The notes beneath the pieces are model-generated. The model was not told the origin of the DNA. It was given only the letters and a program-made list of their open reading frames with translations, and did not search any database. Source: Natronorubrum daqingense (lineage in GTDB: Archaea > Halobacteriota > Halobacteria > Halobacteriales > Natrialbaceae). From it: DNA of 64,000 bases. Shown here piece after piece: positions 55,103-63,194 of this stretch. The translations under genes were made by a program, and so were the position numbers. The DNA is taken from positions 1,364,001-1,428,000 of the forward strand of contig NZ_CP019327.1 of the NCBI RefSeq assembly GCF_001971705.1, written 5' to 3'. How positions within the stretch are numbered: the first letter of the stretch is position 1; each line of letters opens with the position of its first letter.

Positions 55103-55200
55103 GCGTGGACTCGCGGGGAGCGGTGGTGGGCTCGAGGGTGAGCCGTTCGCTGGCCGCTGAAAGGAAGTCTTAAGTTTGACCCAGCGATATAATCGGCTGC

Positions 55201-55275
55201 GGGTTGGTGATCTAGTCCGGTTATGATACCTCCTTCACACGGAGGAAGTCGGCAGTTCAAATCTGCCCCAACCCA
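55201..55275 (+). tRNA. tRNA-Val (anticodon CAC)
   Basis: 75 nt. Acceptor GGGTTGG/CCAACCC, discriminator A at 55275. Anticodon stem CCTCC/GGAGG closes TTCACAC, giving CAC. T-arm GGCAG TTCAAAT CTGCC. A CTTAAG/TTTGAC promoter-like stretch lies about 30 nt upstream (55169-55180). Followed by a trailing unit closely like the one after tRNA-Ser. Confidence 0.96.
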
Positions 55276-55412
55276 TTTCTCGAGCGACAACCGACGAGGA
55301 GCGGCGCGACGAGTCCGTCGCTCGAGAAATGGAAACGGGTAGATTTGAACTAGACGAGCCGCGCGCAGCGAAGCGAGCACGTCTCGGCGGAGTTCAAATC
55401 TGCCCCAACCCA
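55276..55412 (+). repeat. tRNA-Val trailing unit: 13-bp hairpin, antisense T-arm, mirror motif, 22-nt tRNA 3'-end copy
   Basis: Perfect 13-bp arms TTTCTCGAGCGAC (55276-55288) and GTCGCTCGAGAAA (55317-55329). Then GGGTAGATTTGAACT (55337-55351) matches 14 of 15 positions of the reverse complement of 55391-55405; AGACG (55352-55356) pairs with CGTCT (55380-55384); a 23-nt core contains AGCGAAGCGAG; CGGCGG (55385-55390) is the unpaired 6 nt. The last 22 nt (55391-55412) repeat 55254-55275 of the tRNA exactly, ending with the discriminator base. Same layout as after tRNA-Ser, while its arms match its own host tRNA. The defence island begins after it. Confidence 0.88.
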
Positions 55413-55665
55413 CTCGGAGTTAGAACGGTTCCTACCGATTTACGAACGGGGTCGTTAGTTCCCATTTCGTTAGTATTCGCCATGTTCTCTAATTCGTGAT
55501 GACAGTCCGATTGTACACTTCGTTCGAACCACGAATGTAGCCAGACGCCATCTGGATTCCGGATAAGGAAACTCGTCATTTTGTGAGAATGTAGCGCTCG
55601 CATCTACCACACATTGAGTTTGCGGAATGTTTTATCGGGTTGGGGTTTAGAGAGAGTAGCAGCAA

Positions 55666-58600
55666 ATGCTCTCGCTGGATCCGATCGTCGACAATACTGA
55701 TTCGACACTCGAGGAGACGTACAGGAAGGTCGTCCCATTGAGTGAAGAGATCCGTATTTCGACAGGCTACTTCTACCTGTCCGGCTTCGATCTGGTTTCG
55801 GAGGACCTCGACCAGTTAGCCGATCCCGAGACGCTCGGCCGCTCACCGATGCGGGTTCTGATGGGACGAAAGACGGACCGCCGGACTGCTTCGGAGATCG
55901 AGGAAGGATTCTCGTTACGCGAGCAGTTCAGAGAAGAACTCCAGGAGGACATCGAGGGCCTAAACCGCGCTCAAATCGAACGTCTCGATCGGCTTCGGGA
56001 CTTCATCGCGAACGACCTCATCGACGTCCGAGTGCGAGTCCCGGAAGATGGCTACTTCCACGCGAAGGGTGCGTGTTTCAGAGCGCCACCAGATTCCGAA
56101 CGGGCGAAGGACCACGAAGAGGACAAACGCGGAGCGGTAACCATCGTCGGATCCTCGAATTTTTCAGCAAGCGGGCAGCGAAGGAACGTCGAGTTGAACA
56201 TGACGAGTCAGGATCGACGGGAGGCGGAAGCGTTCGAGGAGTGGTATGACAACCAGTGGGCAAACGCCGAGGAGTTCAGCGAGGACATCGTCGAGGTCAT
56301 CGAGACCAGTGACAAGTACCAAGAGTGGCGAGAGAAGCAGCGAGCCGAATCGGAAAGCGACCAGGACGAAGGCGAACTCGGGACCTATCTCGAGCCCTTC
56401 GAACTCTACAAGCTCCTCGCGTACGACGAACTCGGCGGAAACGTCAGCAGCCGAGACAGTCCGCTCTATCACTTTCAGCGGCTCGGGTACGAGAGCGCGA
56501 AAGAGAAGCTCTCCACGTACAACGGCTGTATCATCAGCGACAGTGTCGGTCTTGGGAAGTCGTTCATCGGTTCGGAACTCCTCTACGACTACCGACACCG
56601 AGGAGACAGCTGTCTCCTGATCGTTCCCGCGAACCTCACGGATCAGTGGGAACATCTGCTCCAGAACGAAACAGACGAGGACGGCGACCCGTTCTTCGGT
56701 CTCGAGGTCGACGGCGCGCACCTCGAGGTCATCAGTATATCCGACTTCCAGAACCGATCGTACGAGGAGGTGCAGAAACTGCGCGAGGCGTTCGACGTGG
56801 TACTTATCGACGAGGCCCACCGCTTTCGGAACTCCGGCAAATGGCGGCCGAATCCGAGCCACGACGACGATTACAAGGGAACGCGCAGACACGCCAACCT
56901 CCGGCAGCTCCGTGGCAAGACGATGATCATGCTGACAGCGACCCCGATCAACAACTCCGCGACGGACCTGCGGAACCTCATCAGCCTGTTCACAAGCAAA
57001 GAGGAGTTGCGAAACAAGTCCAGTCTCGACTTCGACGCGTTCGCTGAGTACATCGATCTCGCCGACCAGCGAAAGCGAATCGTCGCCGGGAACGAGGAGG
57101 CCGACGAGGAGACGGAACGTCGAATCACCGAGCAACTGCAACGCCGCGCGCTCGAAATATCGGACATCCTAAACGAAGTGATGGTCCTTCGGACGCGAAA
57201 ACACGTCAAGGACGAGGTTCAGGACGGTGAAGAGTTCGAGATGAGTTTCGAGCCGCCGAGACTCTCCAAGGAAGAGTACTCGCTGCCCACTGCCTACCAG
57301 CCCATCTATCGAATGCTTCCGGACGTGATGGACGCGCTTCACCTCCCACACATCACGATCAAGAACCCGCAAGGCGGGAGCACGCTGAAGGCGCTGTACA
57401 AGCTCAACCTGCTCAAGCGACTCGAGTCCTCGACGTACGCGTTCGTCCAGTCCCTCGAGACGCTACACGAGAGCGAACGTCGGCTCCTCGGCCTGCTCGA
57501 CGGCCTTCCCGAGGACGAGGACATCGACGCACTCCGGTCCCTGCAGGAGGAAGAGAACGCCTCTACGCTCGAGGACTTCGTCGAAGGCAAAGACGCCGCG
57601 ACGGATCTCGAGGAGACCCTAGAGGAGTTCGGATTCGACACGGGCGTCGTTCGGGCCGGCGAAACCGACGCGCCGGACGAACTGGCCGACGCAACCGTCC
57701 GAGAGGTGAAGCGATACATTCGAGAGGACCTGACGCTGCTCGCGTACTTCCTGTCGCAGTTCATCGGCGACGTCGCCCACGACGCTGGCGACGTCAGCGA
57801 TCACGCCGTCGAAACCAGAAGCTGGCTACACGAGCACGGCGCCGGAACGCTTCCAGAAGTGCCCGAAGAGGAACGGGATCCGGTCTTGTACCCGGACAAC
57901 GACCTTAGTAACGTCGACGGAGCGACCCGCGAGTTCTACGAGTCGGTCTTCAGCCTGCGCAAGTTTCGGGATCCGAAGATCGATCGGCTCGCCGAGATCC
58001 TCGGCGCGTACGACAAGAAGACCCTCGTCTTCACCCAGTACCGGGGGACCGCGGAGTACGTCCATCGAGCGCTCCGAGAGGACCCCGAGTCGCCGCTCAC
58101 CGACGCGAACAGCGCGGTCGTGAAAGGCGGCGACGAGAACAAGCGAGCGGTCGTCAAGCGGTTCGCACCCGAGGCGTCCGGCTACCAACAGACGCTCGCA
58201 GAATCCGACGAGAGCGAACTCCAGTACGTTGTCGCGACGGACACGTTGAGCGAGGGCGTGAACCTCCAAGACGTTAATGTGGTCGTGAACTACGACCTAC
58301 CGTGGAATCCGATGCGAATCGTCCAGCGCGTCGGCCGAGTCGATCGAATCGGGAGTACCGCGGAGAAGTACGTCCACAACTTCTACCCCGACGGAGACAT
58401 CGAAGCGGCGATCAAATTGCTGGAACGACTGCAGGCGAAGATCAACGATATCGCCCTTATCGTCGGAAAGGAGAACAACATCCTCGATCCGAACGAGGAC
58501 CAGATCCTCGAGCAGGCGGGCGTCGAAACGCAGAAAACGATCGGCGAACTCGAGGTCGAGGAGATCGAGCGCTCGCTCAGAGAGTCTCGCGACGTCGAGG

Positions 58601-59466
58601 ACATCAACGAGCTCGATGACACGAGCGTTAACCCGCTGCTGCGCAACGCGGGCAGCGACGAACAGGGGGCGTTCCAACGGTTCCGCCTCAAACACGAACT
58701 GAACGAAGAGTTCGGGCTCTCGACGGACGACTTCGAGTTCGCCGAGGAGTACTTCGACTCACCGGTTGGTGAGCGGGGATTCCTGTATACGAACGCGGTC
58801 GATCACGAGCGAGGACCGCGACCAGGTGTGTTCGGACTCGCGCACCTTTGGTTCGACGAGGAGGACGACGCGCCACTCGGACGGGTACGGAGGGCCTTCT
58901 ACTACAAACCATTCGGCGACGACGTGAAGGAACGACCCGTCCGGATGCTCGGGTTGACGCCGGCGGTGGACGGGGACCCGATCACCGACGAAGATCGAAC
59001 CGACCGCGTACTCACAGACCGAGGACAGATCGAGGACGTCGTCGATGCCCGCCTCGAGGAGATTCGCGACAGCCAGGTCGAAGGAGCGTACCTCCAAGGT
59101 GGTCAGCACTCGAAGGAACAAGAGACCCTCATCAGCTTCTGCCAGCAGTACGTCGAGCCGAGACGGGGTGACGATCCGGATCCGAGCGGAGAGTACGACA
59201 CTATCGAGGATCGCTCTCGCGAACTTCGCGGCCGACTGAGCGACGTCGGTCTCAAAAATACCGACGAGGACCGCGTACTCCGCGAAAAGTTCCGCGACGA
59301 CGCCGAGTACGACGCACTCACCGAGTGGCCCGTCGAGGAGTTTCTGGGGACGCTCGAGGCGTTTCTCGAGGAGTACGTCGACGGATCGACCGAGTATCAG
59401 GATACGCTCGTCGGCGAGAGCGAAGTTCGCGCTCGATTGGTGTGCTGGGGCGTCATCGGATCGTAG
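55666..59466 (+). CDS. PLD-nuclease / SNF2-family helicase fusion (defence-type)
   Basis: 1266 residues. An N-terminal phospholipase-D-like domain has one HxK site (YFHAKG, ~128-133) and a following GSSNFSASG (~163-171). A superfamily 2 motor follows: Walker A-like SDSVGLGKS (~289), DEAH in LIDEAHRF (~381), LTATPINNS (motif III), and motifs V and VI in SEGVNLQD and RVGRVDRIGS. Such fused proteins are common in prokaryotic defence islands (for example near DISARM- or RM-type genes), where the motor is thought to act on invading DNA. TTTTATC at 55629-55635 gives a leader of a few nucleotides. GC is somewhat lower than in housekeeping genes. Confidence 0.85.
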   Translation: MLSLDPIVDNTDSTLEETYRKVVPLSEEIRISTGYFYLSGFDLVSEDLDQLADPETLGRSPMRVLMGRKTDRRTASEIEEGFSLREQFREELQEDIEGLNRAQIERLDRLRDFIANDLIDVRVRVPEDGYFHAKGACFRAPPDSERAKDHEEDKRGAVTIVGSSNFSASGQRRNVELNMTSQDRREAEAFEEWYDNQWANAEEFSEDIVEVIETSDKYQEWREKQRAESESDQDEGELGTYLEPFELYKLLAYDELGGNVSSRDSPLYHFQRLGYESAKEKLSTYNGCIISDSVGLGKSFIGSELLYDYRHRGDSCLLIVPANLTDQWEHLLQNETDEDGDPFFGLEVDGAHLEVISISDFQNRSYEEVQKLREAFDVVLIDEAHRFRNSGKWRPNPSHDDDYKGTRRHANLRQLRGKTMIMLTATPINNSATDLRNLISLFTSKEELRNKSSLDFDAFAEYIDLADQRKRIVAGNEEADEETERRITEQLQRRALEISDILNEVMVLRTRKHVKDEVQDGEEFEMSFEPPRLSKEEYSLPTAYQPIYRMLPDVMDALHLPHITIKNPQGGSTLKALYKLNLLKRLESSTYAFVQSLETLHESERRLLGLLDGLPEDEDIDALRSLQEEENASTLEDFVEGKDAATDLEETLEEFGFDTGVVRAGETDAPDELADATVREVKRYIREDLTLLAYFLSQFIGDVAHDAGDVSDHAVETRSWLHEHGAGTLPEVPEEERDPVLYPDNDLSNVDGATREFYESVFSLRKFRDPKIDRLAEILGAYDKKTLVFTQYRGTAEYVHRALREDPESPLTDANSAVVKGGDENKRAVVKRFAPEASGYQQTLAESDESELQYVVATDTLSEGVNLQDVNVVVNYDLPWNPMRIVQRVGRVDRIGSTAEKYVHNFYPDGDIEAAIKLLERLQAKINDIALIVGKENNILDPNEDQILEQAGVETQKTIGELEVEEIERSLRESRDVEDINELDDTSVNPLLRNAGSDEQGAFQRFRLKHELNEEFGLSTDDFEFAEEYFDSPVGERGFLYTNAVDHERGPRPGVFGLAHLWFDEEDDAPLGRVRRAFYYKPFGDDVKERPVRMLGLTPAVDGDPITDEDRTDRVLTDRGQIEDVVDARLEEIRDSQVEGAYLQGGQHSKEQETLISFCQQYVEPRRGDDPDPSGEYDTIEDRSRELRGRLSDVGLKNTDEDRVLREKFRDDAEYDALTEWPVEEFLGTLEAFLEEYVDGSTEYQDTLVGESEVRARLVCWGVIGS

Positions 59467-59746
59467 TTCGATCAACTGGAAAGTCGATAACGATTCGTTC
59501 GGAGGGGGAGATCAGTTCGATCTCGTTTCGTCGTTACACACCACTCACAGATCGACTCCCTCAGATATATTTGCCAGTCGTCGCCGAGTGGTGATGACTC
59601 GAAGAGCGATGCAAGCGCGTCGCCAGTAACATTGACGACTATATGGTAGCCCCGTGGATTCGGACTTTCAGATTACCGATTGAGTCGACAGCTATGCCGC
59701 CGCGAGTGGACTTCTTACCCGACCGGATAGTTGGACGGAGACGTGC

Positions 59747-60658
59747 TCAGCTAACGCGACTTGCGAATACGTCCCTGAATCGCTCCCCCATCTCGAGGAA
59801 CCAATCGACGTACTCCACCCACCGTTCGTCGTCGCCGAGGTCAGCGTCTCGCTTGACCATCACGATGCCGTCTTTTCGCTCTTCGTCCGGGGGGAGCCAC
59901 TCGGCGGCTTGCCCGAGCTCATCGTCGATAGTTTCGCGCTCCGCTTCGAGGGAATCGTAAATCGCGTCGTCCTTGACGACGATTCGCGTGTCGATCCAGT
60001 CGTCGCGAACGTGGAGCCAGAACCGCATCTTCACGTCCTGGGTTCCCACGGGCTGGCCGTACCAGCTGCTCTTCGAAGGCTTCCGGGCCGAGAGCGGCGT
60101 CTGCTGGGCCTGAATCTCGTTGCGCACCGTCGTCCAGAACTCGAGGCGAAGCGCCTGCGTCTCGGTGAGCTCATCGCTCTGTTTGAGCGAGTCTTTCCAG
60201 GCGCTCGGCTCCTCAATGGGGTTGAGTTTGACCGCGGGCGGCGAGTCCCCGATCTGCCACACCTCGAGCCTGATCGCGAAGAAGTCGACGCCCTCGCGCG
60301 TGTTGTCGTTGAGCCACTGGACCGCGTCGACGTGTTCGTCGTCGAAACTCTCGGCAACCCAGACGACGACGTCACCCTCGACGCCCGACGCGTAGGCGAT
60401 CGACTTCCCTAGGTGGGCGTGATCGGAGCTCCGGAGCTGGTTCTCGACGACGACCTCGCGGTCGGTGTCCTCGTCTCGAGCTAGTAAGTCCAGTCGGTAC
60501 TTTCCGACCCACCGTTCGGTGTCGACGACTTCGAGGTTGAGCCCGAGGACATCCTCCAAGTGGTCGACGTTCTCGGCGAGCCAGGGGGTGAAGTCGGCCT
60601 CCTCGTCCGGCCAGTGGTCAGTCAAATCGCGTTGCTCGAGATCACCAAATCCGCTCAT
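59747..60658 (-). CDS. DUF4268 protein with PD-(D/E)XK-like nuclease domain
   Basis: 303 residues. The N-terminal ~130 residues carry a nuclease-like core: KYRLDLLARD, then EVVVENQLRSSDHAHLGK, where D and E-x-Q would replace the usual D...E-x-K. The rest is the DUF4268 domain (WTTVRNEIQAQ, RFWLHVRDDW). Family proteins occur in defence islands and their function is not established. A TATA-like TATATA (minus strand, 60686-60681) predicts a leaderless mRNA from ATG 60658. It is read in opposite direction to the flanking genes. Confidence 0.72.
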   Translation of the reverse strand: MSGFGDLEQRDLTDHWPDEEADFTPWLAENVDHLEDVLGLNLEVVDTERWVGKYRLDLLARDEDTDREVVVENQLRSSDHAHLGKSIAYASGVEGDVVVWVAESFDDEHVDAVQWLNDNTREGVDFFAIRLEVWQIGDSPPAVKLNPIEEPSAWKDSLKQSDELTETQALRLEFWTTVRNEIQAQQTPLSARKPSKSSWYGQPVGTQDVKMRFWLHVRDDWIDTRIVVKDDAIYDSLEAERETIDDELGQAAEWLPPDEERKDGIVMVKRDADLGDDERWVEYVDWFLEMGERFRDVFASRVS

Positions 60659-60811
60659 TGGATCCTCATCTCGAGCGCACTATATAGAAAGCTGCTACTT
60701 AGAGGACGAAATGAGAGTGACGCTTCCCTGAGAACCGGCGAGTATCTGCGATATCGTGAGTGCTTCCTCTCTAGCCAAGTTTATTATGACTAGATAACAC
60801 TCGTAACTGTA

Positions 60812-62602
60812 ATGGACACAATACCCACGAAGGAACGTTTGATTGAAGATCTACAGTCATTTGCGGAGGAAGTAGACGGCGTTCCGACTGTTCGTGGAAT
60901 GAGAAATGACGGTCCACATTCTCCTCATCATTACAAACAAGAGTTCGGGACGTGGCACGACGCGTTACGAGCGGCAGATATTCAGCCGACTCACGGAGTG
61001 ACACCGGATGTTGATCGGGACGCGCTAGTAACTGAACTACAGAAAGTTAACGAAATAACAGAACGCCCACCACGACGTGCTGACATCGATGAACACGGCC
61101 AATACCCGTATACACTCTACGACGAAGAGTTCGAGTCGTACATTCGCGCCCTCGAGGAAGCCGAGATAGACCCTGACGAGAAACAGTACCGATTTAGTTC
61201 GGTAGAAACGCCCGAAGAAAAGCAAGGATCCGCGAACATCGAAAAGTTACGGAGCAACGGACCAACCCCTTCCTCCGAGTTACCACAGGGACGGAGTACT
61301 AAAGATCGTCAGCTCGGGGTATGGAAGTTCGATATGAACTCCGGATCTACACAACCTGCAGATGCCATGTATTATATACACGAGGAACACCCACCCGAGT
61401 TGGTTCTTCGTCGGTTCTTCCAACACAATCTCCACGTACTGGAATACCGTGATGCCCACGGAATCAAGATGGCGATCAAGGACCACCAACCATCGTGGAA
61501 AGAAATTGGACGGAGGATCGTCGACGAACTGTTAGAAGAGGGAGCTACTCCAAGCGCTGAGTTTCAGAATCTGGTCGTGATACGGACTCACGACGATAGT
61601 GTACTGAATTACTGCTTCGATAGTTCCGTTTCTACGGTAGTCGACGTGGATGAACTCCCCGTCACAGCGGGAGGCCAGACTGGTACCAGACCGGTCTGGG
61701 GCTTCCCTCGAGAAACCCAGGATTTGTGGCGAACCCTGTCCGAACGTGATGGGTTGATATTCAGTACACAAGCAGGCACCCTCACTCACTACGTTCCAAT
61801 CGTCGAAAAACTCGAGAATACCGACGTTATGACCGAGTTGTGGGTCGAATACGAAAACGGGGTACGAAGCAACGGGATAGATCGGCCGTGGCCGTACCTG
61901 GTGATTGGTGGGGAGGTACAGGAGATCGATATCCAGGTGGAAGTTCTCCTCGAAGAGATCGGGTCGGAACGAACTGATGAGCCGATACAGTGGTTGGATG
62001 AAGAGGCGCTAAAGCCGTTTGTAAACACGTACGGGGACTTCGAGTCGTACGCGCGTCATTGTGAGTCTTCGGAGTCGGAAACTCCCAGCTCGCCAAACAG
62101 CACTGTCGACGATCGCTCTTCGCCTCAAGACGTAATAGACTCCCTGTTCCAGATCACTCCGAAAGACATTCCTCGAACTGAATCGAACTCCAGTCTCGGA
62201 GAGATAAATCACGGAACGCTCGAAGCCGCGTTCAGACGTGGGATACGCAACATCTATCAGAAGTGTTCCATCTGTGGCGATCTGCTCGAGTCTCCCGATG
62301 GAAGCCCGGATTTAGAAGCTGCACGTATCCTCCCGAAGGAACACGATGGACCAGCCGTACTCCAAAACGGACTTGGACTTTGTTCTCGCCATCACTGGGC
62401 GTTCACCAATGGATGGTTCGAGATCGACACGGATTACGAAATCCGCCTTCGAGAGTACCCTGAGCTACAGGGCTACGACGAGTTGAAGCAGTATGACGGC
62501 ACGTACCTACACGTGCCTACGGACGGATCACTCCAACCACATTCTCACTACATCCGGCAACGAAACCAAATCGGTACTACCACTACGACACGCAGTGAGT
62601 GA
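60812..62602 (+). CDS. HNH endonuclease with N-terminal homing-endonuclease-associated repeats
   Basis: 596 residues. Two N-terminal HNHR-like repeats (residues ~8-55 and ~70-115), each ending in a W/Y-x-x-A/I-L-x-x-A helix, probably bind DNA. A long middle region is unrecognised. The C-terminal HNH-type domain holds CSICGD and CSRHHWAFTNGWFE, with Cys pairs and His for zinc and catalysis. TATA-like TTTATTA at 60780-60786 indicates a leaderless message. AT-richer than native genes. It is likely a restriction or defence nuclease rather than a mobile homing enzyme, because it is not inserted in another gene. Confidence 0.75.
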   Translation: MDTIPTKERLIEDLQSFAEEVDGVPTVRGMRNDGPHSPHHYKQEFGTWHDALRAADIQPTHGVTPDVDRDALVTELQKVNEITERPPRRADIDEHGQYPYTLYDEEFESYIRALEEAEIDPDEKQYRFSSVETPEEKQGSANIEKLRSNGPTPSSELPQGRSTKDRQLGVWKFDMNSGSTQPADAMYYIHEEHPPELVLRRFFQHNLHVLEYRDAHGIKMAIKDHQPSWKEIGRRIVDELLEEGATPSAEFQNLVVIRTHDDSVLNYCFDSSVSTVVDVDELPVTAGGQTGTRPVWGFPRETQDLWRTLSERDGLIFSTQAGTLTHYVPIVEKLENTDVMTELWVEYENGVRSNGIDRPWPYLVIGGEVQEIDIQVEVLLEEIGSERTDEPIQWLDEEALKPFVNTYGDFESYARHCESSESETPSSPNSTVDDRSSPQDVIDSLFQITPKDIPRTESNSSLGEINHGTLEAAFRRGIRNIYQKCSICGDLLESPDGSPDLEAARILPKEHDGPAVLQNGLGLCSRHHWAFTNGWFEIDTDYEIRLREYPELQGYDELKQYDGTYLHVPTDGSLQPHSHYIRQRNQIGTTTTTRSE

Positions 62603-62621
62603 GGCGTTCAGGCAGTACGAA

Positions 62622-63185
62622 CTATCGTAACTGCTCTGTGATCTGCAAGAACCGGAACGCCGGCTCGCCGTAGGCTTTCGTCTCGTCGGCCGCGAGCGTC
62701 CGAAGCTCGTTGACGCACTCGGTGTACGTCTCGTTGATCACGAACTCGATGGACTCGCCGTGCTCAGCTTGGAACTCGCTGGACAGCACCTCGAGCCCGT
62801 CGGTTAGAATCCCGTCGACGACGTAGGGTGCCCAGAGCTGGAAGACGTACTCGTCGGCATCGTCGAATACCCTGGTCACGTAGCCGTGGTCGGATCGGAA
62901 CTTCGTTTCGAGCTTCTCGAGGGAGTACTGGTAGCTCTCGTTTCCGAAACTGGACCAGTTGTCGGTGTCGGGCGTTCCGGAGTACAACTTCCCGTTCAGG
63001 TGGGTGACTACCTCGCAGGCGTAGACGGTCTGGGTGCCATCGCTCGAGTCGATCGCGACGACGTCGATCTCCATCTGCTCGCCGTCCTCCTTCGACCTCG
63101 AGTTGTAGCTGACGACCTCGGCGTCGGTGACGACTTTGTGGTACGCGCCGACGATGAGTTCGCCGATCTGGGCGTTTGAAACCAT
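62622..63185 (-). CDS. PD-(D/E)XK-like nuclease adjacent to methylase
   Basis: 187 residues. IGELIVGAYHKVV at the start, MEIDVVAID followed by TVYACEVVTHLNG resembles the restriction-endonuclease core (E-x-D ... E-x-T in place of E-x-K). No other family is recognised. It starts 9 nt after the stop of the upstream methylase on the same strand, so the two are a likely operon and possibly a restriction-modification pair. It converges on the HNH gene. Confidence 0.6.
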   Translation of the reverse strand: MVSNAQIGELIVGAYHKVVTDAEVVSYNSRSKEDGEQMEIDVVAIDSSDGTQTVYACEVVTHLNGKLYSGTPDTDNWSSFGNESYQYSLEKLETKFRSDHGYVTRVFDDADEYVFQLWAPYVVDGILTDGLEVLSSEFQAEHGESIEFVINETYTECVNELRTLAADETKAYGEPAFRFLQITEQLR

Positions 63186-63194
63186 TCGTCTCGA

